From the NCBI RefSeq assembly GCF_020034665.1, contig NZ_JAIQDI010000002.1, positions 992,001 through 1,056,000 on the forward strand: a stretch of DNA of 64,000 nucleotides, in the 5' to 3' direction. The translations under genes were made by a program, and so were the position numbers. This stretch comes from Niabella beijingensis. Its GTDB lineage: Bacteria > Bacteroidota > Bacteroidia > Chitinophagales > Chitinophagaceae. The notes under the pieces were generated by a model. It ran no database searches, was not told the origin of the DNA, and saw only the letters and a program-made list of their open reading frames with translations. The stretch's first letter is position 1. The number at the start of each line of letters is the position of its first letter. Shown here one piece after another: positions 54,253 to 63,334 of the stretch.

Positions 54253-56187
54253 ATGGCATATAAAAATCAACAGGAATTTATTGAAGCAATTGAAAAAGCG
54301 GGAGAGCTGGTTCGCATAAAAAGCTATGTGGACCCGAAACTGGAAATGGCCGAGATCACCGACCGGATGAGCAAAGAACCCGGAGGTGGAAAGGCCATTC
54401 TGTTTGAAAATACCGGGTATGAGTTCCCGGTTTTAATGAACGCGTATGGCAGCGAAAAAAGAATGTGCCTGGCACTGGGTGTGGATCAGCTGGATGATGT
54501 GGCCCGCGATATCGAGCACCTGTTTAAATTGTTGTCTGCTCCAAAAGAAGGGCTTATCGATAAACTCAGATTATTGCCCAAACTGAGCGCCTTCGCATCC
54601 TGGATGCCAAAAGTAAAAAAGGGCAGAGGCGCCTGCCAGGAAGTGGTCATTACGGACAACCCGGATATTACAAAATTACCGGTGATCACCTGCTGGCCCC
54701 AGGATGGAGGACCTTTTATTACCCTTCCGGTCATCAATACAAAGGACCCCAATAATCATATCCGCAATGTGGGCATGTATCGCATGCAGGTATTCGGACC
54801 TCAACTTACAGCCATGCACTGGCACAAGCATAAAGTATCGGCAAAACATTTTAACGAATATAAAAAGCTGAATAAAAGAATGCCGGTGGCAGTAGCACTG
54901 GGGGGGGACCCGGCCTATGCTTATTCGGCAACTGCACCGTTGCCCGAAAATGTGGACGAATATATGCTCGCCGGTTTTCTGCGGAAGAAGAAGGTGGAAC
55001 TGGTAAAGTGTATCACCCAACCCGAGATAGAGGTACCCGCCGATGCGGATTTTGTGATCGAAGGCTATGTAGATCCTTCCGATGAGTTGTTGTGGGAAGG
55101 GCCTTTTGGTGATCATACCGGTTATTATTCACTTCCGGACTGGTATCCCAAATTTCATATTACTGCCATCACGCATAAAAAGAACCCGGTATATCCTGCC
55201 ACCATCGTGGGTATTCCTCCGCAGGAAGATGCCTGGCTGGGTAAGGCTACCGAACGTATTTTCCTGGCGCCCATCAAAATGACACTGGTGCCGGAAATCG
55301 AAGACATGGAAATGCCTGTGGAGGGAGTATTTCATAACCTGGTGATTACAAAAATTCATAAGGACTATGCAGGGCAGGGACAAAAAGTGATGAATGCCAT
55401 GTGGGGTGCAGGACAGATGATGTTTAACAAGATCCTGGTGCTGGTTTCGCAAACTGCTGACGGAGGTGCGCTGAAACTAAGCGATTATAAAGCCGGTGCC
55501 CGTGAACTCTTCAGGAACCTGAATCCCGCTACTGACGTATCATTCAGCCAGGGACCGATGGATGTGCTGGATCACAGTTGCAGTAAAATGGGCTTTGGCG
55601 GAAAGATGTGCATCGATGGCACCTTGAAATTTGAAGAAGAAATACAGGATGATTATAAAATGACAACGCTGCAAACGGGAATTGATTTTGCCGGTCTGCT
55701 CTCCGGGCGCTTTACTGATATTACGGGTATTAATGATCGATTGACAAAAGAACAGATCCCTGTTTTGATCCTTTCGGTTAAAAAGAACCGGAAGGGGCAT
55801 ATTAAAGAACTGCACCGGGAAATTGCAATATTGCCGGGTATGGAACAAATAAAAATGATCCTTTATGTGGAGCATACCGTTAATGCTTCCGACCTGGCCC
55901 TGGCGTTATGGCGCTTTTGCAATAACCTGGACCCGGTACGCGATCATGTACTGGCGCCCACTTCAAAAGAAGGCTATAGCTGTCTCGGGCTGGATGGCAC
56001 CATCAAAACCAAAGCCTTTGATAATTTTCAGCGGGACTGGCCCAATATCATTGTGGCAGATGATGCCACTATTAAAGCGATCGATGAAAAATGGAAATCG
56101 CTGGGGATCGGGGCTTTTATTCCTTCGCCTTCGTTAAAATACAAAGACCAGATGTATGGACAGGAGGCTGTGGCTGCGACGGAGTAG
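54253..56187 (+). CDS. ubiD: UbiD family decarboxylase (menaquinone-type)
   Basis: 644 residues, longer than E. coli UbiD (about 497), as usual for Bacteroidota menaquinone-biosynthesis decarboxylases. The N-terminal part has DRMSKEPGGGKAILFENTG; the central prenyl-FMN binding region has HKHKVSAKHFNEY and KRMPVAVALGGDPAYAYSATAPLP; the active-site Glu region is DEYMLAGFLRKKKVELVKCITQ and the metal/Arg region SDELLWEGPFGDHTGYYS. It decarboxylates an aromatic acid, probably 1,4-dihydroxy-2-naphthoate or the futalosine-derived precursor. The ubiX partner is not in the window. Flanked on both sides by related palindromic repeats. Confidence 0.9.
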   Translation: MAYKNQQEFIEAIEKAGELVRIKSYVDPKLEMAEITDRMSKEPGGGKAILFENTGYEFPVLMNAYGSEKRMCLALGVDQLDDVARDIEHLFKLLSAPKEGLIDKLRLLPKLSAFASWMPKVKKGRGACQEVVITDNPDITKLPVITCWPQDGGPFITLPVINTKDPNNHIRNVGMYRMQVFGPQLTAMHWHKHKVSAKHFNEYKKLNKRMPVAVALGGDPAYAYSATAPLPENVDEYMLAGFLRKKKVELVKCITQPEIEVPADADFVIEGYVDPSDELLWEGPFGDHTGYYSLPDWYPKFHITAITHKKNPVYPATIVGIPPQEDAWLGKATERIFLAPIKMTLVPEIEDMEMPVEGVFHNLVITKIHKDYAGQGQKVMNAMWGAGQMMFNKILVLVSQTADGGALKLSDYKAGARELFRNLNPATDVSFSQGPMDVLDHSCSKMGFGGKMCIDGTLKFEEEIQDDYKMTTLQTGIDFAGLLSGRFTDITGINDRLTKEQIPVLILSVKKNRKGHIKELHREIAILPGMEQIKMILYVEHTVNASDLALALWRFCNNLDPVRDHVLAPTSKEGYSCLGLDGTIKTKAFDNFQRDWPNIIVADDATIKAIDEKWKSLGIGAFIPSPSLKYKDQMYGQEAVAATE

Positions 56188-56263
56188 CCATAATTGAGCA
56201 GGAATAGTGAATAGCTCTTCCATCTGAATATCGAGAACTGGCGGCCAATTGCCGAAGTCCTGA

Positions 56264-56313
56264 ATCTCAAATCTCACCCCGATAGCTATCGGGGTGAGAG
56301 CCTCAAATCTCAA
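56264..56313. repeat. Perfect palindromic repeat downstream of the ubiD gene
   Basis: AATCTCAAATCTCACCCCGATAG runs into CTATCGGGGTGAG; 56273-56298 is a perfect 26-bp inverted repeat with no loop. It shares the unit of 54204-54252, but the palindrome is intact here. A shorter relative (CTCAAATCTCAATTTT) is at 9945-9960. Confidence 0.7.
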
Positions 56314-56450
56314 TTCCGCTATAAATCCTATATTTGCAGTATATAAAACAGGAAATGGTGTCTTCCTGAACCAACCGTTCACGTCTCCGGCGGGATCTGA
56401 TGGCGCCTACAAATAGTAATATTTTATTACACCAGTAATCTATTTGTAGG

Positions 56451-57743
56451 ATGTATCAGTTTAAAACAGAACAGGGAAAAATCTTTTACCAGCTCTCCCA
56501 CTGGACCATTCGTCTTGTACCCCTTTCTTTTGTTGTAGGATCACTGGTGGCATTGTTCTTATGGCTGCTGGATTGGGCCACGCATACCCGGTGGCAGCAT
56601 TTATGGCTGCTTTTCCTGTTGCCCCTGGCCGGGATCTTTATCTGGCTGTTGTACCGTTATTTTGGAAAAGATGCAGAAGCCGGCAATAATCTTATCATGG
56701 ATGAGATCCATGAGCCGGGAGGAGGTGTGCCTGCCCGGATGACCCCGCTGGTGCTGGCCGGCACGATCATTACCCATCTGTTTGGAGGCTCCGCCGGCAG
56801 AGAGGGCACCGCAGTGCAGATGGGGGGCAGTATTGCCGATCTTTTTGCAAAATGGTACCGGATCAGCAGGGAGGAGCGCAGCATACTACTGATGTGCGGA
56901 ATGGCTGCGGGCTTTGGGGCTGTGTTTGGTACCCCGGTAGCCGGTGCGTTATTTGCCATGGAAGTGCTGTTCATCGGCAGCATGAGATACAATGCACTTA
57001 TTCCCTGTCTTATTTCCAGTGTCCTGGCCCATATTGTTTGTACCAGTTATGGCATCAGTCATACGCATTACACCATCAGTACACAGCTTTCCCAAACAGT
57101 AACCACCTGGATCCCCGGTTTTTCCTTTGACCTGTTCCTTTTATTAAAGGTAATCGCTGCTGGTATTGCCTTCGGACTGGCGGGTATGGCATTTGCCCGT
57201 TGTACGCATTTATTAAAACAGGCCTGGGTAAAACTGGTCCCCGTGAAATGGCTGATCCCTGTAGCAGGAGCGGTGCTCATTATAGGCGGCAGTTATGCAC
57301 TTGGTAATTTTGATTACCTGGGCCTGGGAGTGGTGAATCCCCGGGGGCACAACAGCATTGTAAGCGCTTTTTCTGCGGGTGGAGTGGATACCTGGAGCTG
57401 GCTGTGGAAGCTGTTGTTCACAGCTGTTACATTGAGCGCGGGCTTTAAAGGTGGTGAAGTAACGCCGTTGTTCTTCATTGGCGCAGCATTAGGAAATACC
57501 ATCGCCGTACTGACCGGGGCACCGCCGGATCTTTTTGCAGGTCTTGGTTTTATTGCTGTCTTTGCTGCTGCTACCAATACGCCCATCGCCTGTATGGTAA
57601 TGGGCGTGGAATTATTTGGCGGAGAGAATGTCCTGTATTTTGCAGTGGCTTGTTTTACGGCCTACTATTTTAGCGGGCACTCCGGCATTTACGGAGCCCA
57701 ACGTATCGCTGTCCCGAAAACACATAAAAGGAGAAGTGTTTAA
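56451..57743 (+). CDS. ClC family chloride channel / transporter
   Basis: 430 residues with about ten hydrophobic helices. ClC motifs: [18 protein letters not shown], containing the gating Glu in the GREGT (usually GREGP) loop; [11 protein letters not shown] in the first pore region; and the C-terminal [17 protein letters not shown]. This family moves chloride or fluoride, some as Cl-/H+ antiporters. The GREGT variation is worth noting. The stop codon TAA falls at the very start of an intergenic repeat. Confidence 0.9.
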   Translation: MYQFKTEQGKIFYQLSHWTIRLVPLSFVVGSLVALFLWLLDWATHTRWQHLWLLFLLPLAGIFIWLLYRYFGKDAEAGNNLIMDEIHEPGGGVPARMTPLVLAGTIITHLFGGSAGREGTAVQMGGSIADLFAKWYRISREERSILLMCGMAAGFGAVFGTPVAGALFAMEVLFIGSMRYNALIPCLISSVLAHIVCTSYGISHTHYTISTQLSQTVTTWIPGFSFDLFLLLKVIAAGIAFGLAGMAFARCTHLLKQAWVKLVPVKWLIPVAGAVLIIGGSYALGNFDYLGLGVVNPRGHNSIVSAFSAGGVDTWSWLWKLLFTAVTLSAGFKGGEVTPLFFIGAALGNTIAVLTGAPPDLFAGLGFIAVFAAATNTPIACMVMGVELFGGENVLYFAVACFTAYYFSGHSGIYGAQRIAVPKTHKRRSV

Positions 57744-57770
57744 CCGCAAGGGCGCTAAGGGGCGCAAGGG
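57741..57770. repeat. Short CGCAAGG/CGCTAAGG repeat at the end of the ClC gene
   Basis: TAACCGCAAGGGCGCTAAGG followed by GGCGCAAGGG. The first three bases are the ClC stop codon. Related to the elements at 7714-7849 and 23616-23710. Confidence 0.5.
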
Positions 57771-57846
57771 AAGGGTAGTATTAGGACTGTCCGTTTTCCG
57801 TTGGCCTTTTGCGTACTTTCCGGTCCATTAAACTGTAAAACGTTAT

Positions 57847-58824
57847 TTATTCTTTATCCAGTATCCAACCATTGCGGTATCGCACTTCTTTTTTTGACAG
57901 GTGCCAGGTGCGTCCTTTATCATTGTTGCCCTGGAAGAATAAATAATAACGTTGGTCTTTTGTTTTAAAAATATCCGGGTGCCCCGATTCGCTTTCATTC
58001 CAGGAGCCCGGTGCACCATTAGGTAAAAAAGGCCGGTCGGATAAACGCTGCCAGCGGATCCCGTCGGCGCTGCGGGCGATGCCGATCTGTTGGGGCTCGT
58101 TATTATAGCCGCCCGCATAAAACATATACAGGTATTTTCCCTGCTGCACGCAGGACGCTGCTTCTATGCAGTTTTTCTCCCAGGGAAGTTCTGGTTTCAA
58201 TATTGCGCTGTCGGTGAGTTGTGTCCATTCGTTTCTGTTGAAACTGGTATTCAGCGAGGCGGTTGCGGCAACTCCCTGCATCTGTATTTTATAATCAGGA
58301 TCGCGGGTAGCGAAATACAGGAAGTACCTGTTTTTAAATGCCACCACCTCCGCATCAATGGCCCTTCCGCAGGTCCAGTTTCCGGATGGCCTGAAAATAG
58401 GGTTGGTACTGTTCCGGGTAAAATGAATGCCGTCTTCCGACACCGCATGGCAGATCGCGTCATTTTTCCCATTGCCATAGGTCTGGTAGAACAGGTTTAC
58501 TTTTCCATCCTTCACAAGGGCTCCGGGAGCGCAAAGTCCGTTTTTTTCATAGCTGGCCCCTGGTTCCAGACTGCCGGTTTTCTTCCAGTGTGTCAGGTCG
58601 TCACTAATGGCTATACCAATACTCCAGTTCTTATTATCACGGCCAGGCACAGAATAATACATCAGGTATTTCCCCTTAAAATAAATCACTTTGGGGTCTT
58701 TGGCCACCGGCTTTGCGATTACGCCGGAGTCACTGTAATACATTTCCGGCAGCAGCTGCGCCCTGGAAGCGATGCCTGTAAGAAGCAAACAGGTGGTCAG
58801 CAGGTGTATTTTAAAACGGCTCAT
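57847..58824 (-). CDS. GH43-like family glycosidase (five-bladed beta-propeller)
   Basis: 325 residues with signal peptide MSRFKIHLLTTCLLLTGIASRAQ. Three catalytic-type residues of GH43/117-like propellers: Asp in KPVAKDPKVIYFKGKYLMYYS, the pKa-modulating Asp in RAIDAEVVAFKNRYFLYFA, and Glu in CIEAASCVQQGKYLYMF. Repeats of FKxKYLMYY type mark the propeller blades. Could be an arabinofuranosidase, xylosidase or agarase-type enzyme; the substrate is not readable. The divergent SusC gene and adjacent HTCS point to one polysaccharide utilisation locus. It is on the same strand as the sensor gene, 96 bases downstream of it. Confidence 0.8.
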   Translation of the reverse strand: MSRFKIHLLTTCLLLTGIASRAQLLPEMYYSDSGVIAKPVAKDPKVIYFKGKYLMYYSVPGRDNKNWSIGIAISDDLTHWKKTGSLEPGASYEKNGLCAPGALVKDGKVNLFYQTYGNGKNDAICHAVSEDGIHFTRNSTNPIFRPSGNWTCGRAIDAEVVAFKNRYFLYFATRDPDYKIQMQGVAATASLNTSFNRNEWTQLTDSAILKPELPWEKNCIEAASCVQQGKYLYMFYAGGYNNEPQQIGIARSADGIRWQRLSDRPFLPNGAPGSWNESESGHPDIFKTKDQRYYLFFQGNNDKGRTWHLSKKEVRYRNGWILDKE

Positions 58825-58920
58825 TTATTAAGAAAAATGGTTCCCGGAAAAATACTTAAAAACAGCGGGATTGCACCGGTTGTTTTAACATCATTTATAC
58901 TGTCAGGATTCAAAAGAAGA

Positions 58921-61900
58921 TTATGTATTAAATCCGTCAGGTCCGTTGCTGTTGTCCTGTTCTTTTTTACCGGCCGGGTACTGCTCCAGCGACTGTTGAT
59001 TAAAATCACTTGGAGCCACTCCAAAGTATTTTTTAAATTCACGGCTGAAGTATTTACGGTCCTCATATCCTACAGCAAAAGAGACTTCGTTAATGGTCAG
59101 CTCTTTTTGAAGGATCAGCTCCGCTGCTTTTTTAAACCGGCGTGTTTTAATAAATTCATTTACGGACATATTGGTGAGTGCCCTTAGCTTCTTGTAAAGA
59201 ATAGGCGGGCTCATGCCCACTTTCCTTGATAATTTTTCAACCCCAAAACCGGCATCTTCGAGGTGGCCGTCGATCAGCTCAATGACGGTGTTTAAAAAAC
59301 CGGAATCGATCCTGCTCCTTACCGCATCTGTTTCCTCCGGCTGAGGCTGGGCAGAACGCAATGTAAACTCCCTGATGGTCCGCTGCTGCAGCCGTCTGCG
59401 CGCTTCCAGCAGGTTGCGGATATTCAGCTCCAGGATCTTTGTACTGAAAGGTTTGGTAATATAACTATCTGCCCCCTGCTCCAGCCCGGTGATCTGGTCG
59501 GCCTGCGTGCTTTTTGCCGTAAGCAGTATCACAGGGATATGACTGGTGCGAGGATCGGTCTTCAGCCGGGTACAGAGCTCGGTACCGCTGATATGGGGCA
59601 TCATCACATCACTGATGATCAGGTCCGGGATATTTTCTGTAGCCAGTTCCCATCCCTGTAGCCCGTCTGCCGCCTGCTCTATAAAATATCCGGTTTCGAG
59701 GTGTTGCCGGATGAGCCCGCGCAGTTCCGGGTTATCCTCTATTATAAGAATGGTATGCTGTCTGTTGGCCGGCAGGGATGACGGAACCGCCTCAGCGGTT
59801 TCTTTTGCAACAGGTGACTCGTCAACAGGGATGCTTGACTGCTGTTGATGAACTATGGTAACATGGGAATCTTTTTCAAAATGTTTTTTGCCGTGTAACA
59901 ATGTTACAAAAAAGCAGGTATGTCCTTCACGGTCTGGTGTTGCCGGTGTGCTTTCCACACGGATGGTACCGTGGTGCAGTTCTGTGATCTTTTTTGAAAG
60001 CGCCAGTCCCAGTCCGTACCCGGTATTCTGCATTCCATGATCGGCTACCTGGAAATAATTGGTGAACAGTTTGCTTAAATAACTGGAAGCAATGCCCCTT
60101 CCGGTGTCGGCTATGGCTATCTCCGTAGTATTTTCCCCACGGCGAACGGACAGAGTGATACGCCCGCCTTCAGGAGTAAACTTAAAGGCATTAGCCAGCA
60201 GGTTGAAGAATACTTTTTCCAGTTGCTTTTCATCAAAGTACAGGTTGGCGGTATCCGTATCATGTGTAAAGGAGGTATGAATGCTCTTGGTCAGTGACAG
60301 TTCATTAAAACTGGAGTAGATTTCCCGGAGAAAGGGCAGGAGGTCCTGTTGTTTTACCTGTAGCCGGAGGTGCTCGGATTCGGCTTTCCGGAAATCCATC
60401 AGTTCGCTGACCAGTTTCAGCAGCCGGTTGGAATTTTTCTTTATTTGTGTCAGCTGTTGTGTGGTGAACGGGTCGGGATGGTTGATGTCCAGAAGCTTTT
60501 CAACCGGCGCCATGATCAGGGATAAATGGGTCCGGAGTTCATGGGAAACATTGGTGAAAAAATTAAGTTTTATCCGGTGGAGTTCATCCTCTTTTTTCAG
60601 CAGGGCCCGGAGAAAGAAAAAACGGGCCACCAGGAACAATACACCCGCCAGACACATTATATAAATAAGATAGGCCCACCAGGTACGCCAGAAAGGAGGG
60701 AGCACCGTGATCTTCATGTTGATCGGTTCGGTCCACAACCCGTCATTATTAGCTCCGCGCACAGAAAATGTATAATCGCCCGGAGGCAGATTGGTGTAGG
60801 TGGCAGCCGGATTGCGTACCTGTTTCCAGTCATTGTCAAACCCCGAAAGTTTGTAGGAATACCGGTTCTTATTACTTTTTATAAAATTGAGCAGGGCAAA
60901 GTTGATCGTAAAGAGATTCTGGTTGTGGTTGAAAATAAGCTGGCGGGTATGACTGATATTGCGCTGCAGCAGCCCGTCAGAAGCACCGATCCGTACTTCG
61001 TTATTGTTCAGCCGCAGATTGGTAAAGACCAGCGGAGCCTTATGCTGGTTCACTTCGATCCGGTCCGGAAAGAAATGCGTGATCCCCCGGTATCCTCCAA
61101 AATAAAATTCACCCCTGCTGTCTTTGAGGTAGGAATTGTAATTGAATTCCCGGCCGGCCAGTCCGTCGGCAACATTATAGGACAGTACCGCTTTTGTTGC
61201 AGGGTCAAATCTTATCAGTCCCTCGTCGGTGCTCAGCCAGAGCAACCCGCGGTTATCCTGCAGGATGCCGACAATATTCCTGGATTGTCCGGGGAGGATA
61301 TTGTACGGGGTCAGTGTCCGCTTTTTTTTGTCGTAGAAGATCAGGGTTCCGTTCCTGGCTCCTGCCCAGATATTGCCGGAAGCATCTTCCAGGAAGGTAT
61401 TCACCGGCAGGCTGGTGCTTACGGTGCTGAATTGGTTGCCCTTTACGGTAAAAAGGCCGGAAAGACCACCCATCCAGATGGTTCCGTCCCGGTCTTTATA
61501 GACCTTATTTGGGGATAACCGGTTTAATTTTTCATCGATGCCTGCAACCGGAATGGGCTCCAGGTCGATCCCGGATTTTTTAAAAAGGCGGATCCCCGCG
61601 TTGGTAGCCAGCCAGAACCGGCCCAGGTCGTCTTCCTGCACCGACATGATCTCCAGCCCCGAACTTTCCACATCCTCAGGTTTGTACAAATAGTGCCGGA
61701 AGGTGCCGGTTGCCGGGTCCAGTGCATTCAGTCCGCCTCCGTGTGTACCGCACCAGACTGTTCCCTGCTGATCAATATAAACGACTTTTACCAGGTTGGA
61801 GGCGATGCTTCCCGGATTATTGATGTCGTTTTTAAAAACGCTGAACTGTCCGCTCTGCCGGTTATACAGTACCAGCCCACCGCCTTCGGTACCGATCCAG

Positions 61901-63033
61901 AGGTTGGTATTACGATCCTCCAGTATACTGCTTACCACATTATTGACAATTGCATTCCGGCTGCCGTCATTTTGAATGACGCTGAACCCGGTTGTAAATG
62001 CATCTGCGCGGTTGGCGCCCCCAAAATAGGTTCCGATCCATACAGAACCATTATCGTCTTTATATAAACTGTATATTGAATTCTGACTGAGGCTTTTAGG
62101 ATTTGAGCCTTCATTTTGAAAGGAGATGACTTTTTGGGTGTGAGTGTTCAGGATGCTCAATCCTTCCTGTGTTCCGATCCAAAGGGTGCTGTCATTTTTG
62201 ACCATAAGGGTCCGCACGTTGTTGTGGATGAGTCCCTGGGAAGTGTTGTTTTTTGAGAACCGTTTAAATGTTCTTGCCACGGGTTCAAAGAGATTTACCC
62301 CGGAGTTCTGCGTGCCCACCCAAAGATGATGCATCGCATCTTCGCAGATGGTAGAAATATTGTCGCTGCTCAGGGATCCCGGATCCGTGTTATTATGAAA
62401 GAACGACTCATAAAAATAGCGACCCGCGGTCTTCCACATCCGGACCAGCCGGTTGGCGGAGCCGATCCAGATCGTCCCTTCGTGGTCTTCAAAAATGGTT
62501 TTGACCATTGTTCCTGCTACATCCTGCTTTTCCGGAGTAATAAAACAGGTCACCTGTTGCCGTTCTCCCCGGGAGAGGGCGAAAACCCCTTTTGAAGTTC
62601 CGATCCACAGCAGGCCCTGACGGTCTTCAAAAATGCAGTTGATGGCAACCGGGGAGCTGACCGGCAGGACGATCTTTTCGAAATTATCCGTTTCATCATT
62701 GTACCGGTTAAGTCCGCTGCTGGTACCCACCCAAAGCACTTTTTCAGCGTCGCGGTAGAGCGCGATAATATTATTGGCATAAAGACCGGTTGGCTGATTT
62801 TCTTCGGCCAGGTATATTTTTATCTGTGAGCCGTCATAGCGGTTCAGTCCGTTGGAGGTCCCCAGCCATATAAATCCCTGCCCGTCCTGTGCGATGGACA
62901 GCACGGAATTATTGGACAGTCCGTTTTCTGATGTAAGATGGCTGAACGCCGGGGCCTGAGCCCGGCAGACTGAGGCAAGAAACAGGAAGATGACACCTGC
63001 CAATGCGTTTGCCCATATGCCGGAGGCATTCAT
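58921..63033 (-). CDS. Hybrid two-component system sensor/AraC regulator (HTCS)
   Basis: 1370 residues from ATG 63033 (a GTG at 63081 would add 16). Signal peptide MNASGIWANALAGVIFLFLA, two seven-bladed periplasmic propellers (repeats like GLWLGTSNGLNRYD, about residues 30-680), a Y_Y_Y domain (about 690-770), one transmembrane helix (about 784-808), histidine kinase with His831 in NVSHELRTH, ATPase domain (NLLANAFKFTPEGG), receiver with Asp1142 in LIISDVMMPHISG, and an AraC domain (about 1259-1343). A single protein senses an oligosaccharide outside and activates its locus. Divergent from the SusC gene, 302 bases away, its probable target. A -7-like TATCTTTA is at 63104-63111 on this strand. 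Confidence 0.95.
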   Translation of the reverse strand: MNASGIWANALAGVIFLFLASVCRAQAPAFSHLTSENGLSNNSVLSIAQDGQGFIWLGTSNGLNRYDGSQIKIYLAEENQPTGLYANNIIALYRDAEKVLWVGTSSGLNRYNDETDNFEKIVLPVSSPVAINCIFEDRQGLLWIGTSKGVFALSRGERQQVTCFITPEKQDVAGTMVKTIFEDHEGTIWIGSANRLVRMWKTAGRYFYESFFHNNTDPGSLSSDNISTICEDAMHHLWVGTQNSGVNLFEPVARTFKRFSKNNTSQGLIHNNVRTLMVKNDSTLWIGTQEGLSILNTHTQKVISFQNEGSNPKSLSQNSIYSLYKDDNGSVWIGTYFGGANRADAFTTGFSVIQNDGSRNAIVNNVVSSILEDRNTNLWIGTEGGGLVLYNRQSGQFSVFKNDINNPGSIASNLVKVVYIDQQGTVWCGTHGGGLNALDPATGTFRHYLYKPEDVESSGLEIMSVQEDDLGRFWLATNAGIRLFKKSGIDLEPIPVAGIDEKLNRLSPNKVYKDRDGTIWMGGLSGLFTVKGNQFSTVSTSLPVNTFLEDASGNIWAGARNGTLIFYDKKKRTLTPYNILPGQSRNIVGILQDNRGLLWLSTDEGLIRFDPATKAVLSYNVADGLAGREFNYNSYLKDSRGEFYFGGYRGITHFFPDRIEVNQHKAPLVFTNLRLNNNEVRIGASDGLLQRNISHTRQLIFNHNQNLFTINFALLNFIKSNKNRYSYKLSGFDNDWKQVRNPAATYTNLPPGDYTFSVRGANNDGLWTEPINMKITVLPPFWRTWWAYLIYIMCLAGVLFLVARFFFLRALLKKEDELHRIKLNFFTNVSHELRTHLSLIMAPVEKLLDINHPDPFTTQQLTQIKKNSNRLLKLVSELMDFRKAESEHLRLQVKQQDLLPFLREIYSSFNELSLTKSIHTSFTHDTDTANLYFDEKQLEKVFFNLLANAFKFTPEGGRITLSVRRGENTTEIAIADTGRGIASSYLSKLFTNYFQVADHGMQNTGYGLGLALSKKITELHHGTIRVESTPATPDREGHTCFFVTLLHGKKHFEKDSHVTIVHQQQSSIPVDESPVAKETAEAVPSSLPANRQHTILIIEDNPELRGLIRQHLETGYFIEQAADGLQGWELATENIPDLIISDVMMPHISGTELCTRLKTDPRTSHIPVILLTAKSTQADQITGLEQGADSYITKPFSTKILELNIRNLLEARRRLQQRTIREFTLRSAQPQPEETDAVRSRIDSGFLNTVIELIDGHLEDAGFGVEKLSRKVGMSPPILYKKLRALTNMSVNEFIKTRRFKKAAELILQKELTINEVSFAVGYEDRKYFSREFKKYFGVAPSDFNQQSLEQYPAGKKEQDNSNGPDGFNT

Positions 63034-63334
63034 TTCCCTTGAATAAATCTTGCCGATCACAACAGTCTTTTTATTTCTCACGTCCGGTTTCGAAAAAACG
63101 GTTTAAAGATAAGTATAGAAATGACTTCTGATCAATAAAAATATTTTATTGACTATCAACTGGTTGGGCCTGTGTTTAAAAAAACACCCCCATTCATTTA
63201 GGATTTTCATCCCCTGCTACCAGCCGGGTGCAACATATTGCATCCGGGAAAATGTATATGAGAGAACAATGCTTGCGTACTTGCCATTAATCATTACATC
63301 TGCCATCATTTATCATTTAAAAAAGTTTGTGCTT

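Noticed and set aside
58090..59187. 365-codon plus-strand frame across the GH43-like and HTCS genes
   Set aside because: Spans the ends of two well-supported minus-strand genes and has no recognisable motif or signal.
60526..61518. 330-codon plus-strand frame opposite the HTCS propeller region
   Set aside because: Antisense of a repetitive propeller gene, where long shadow frames are common.
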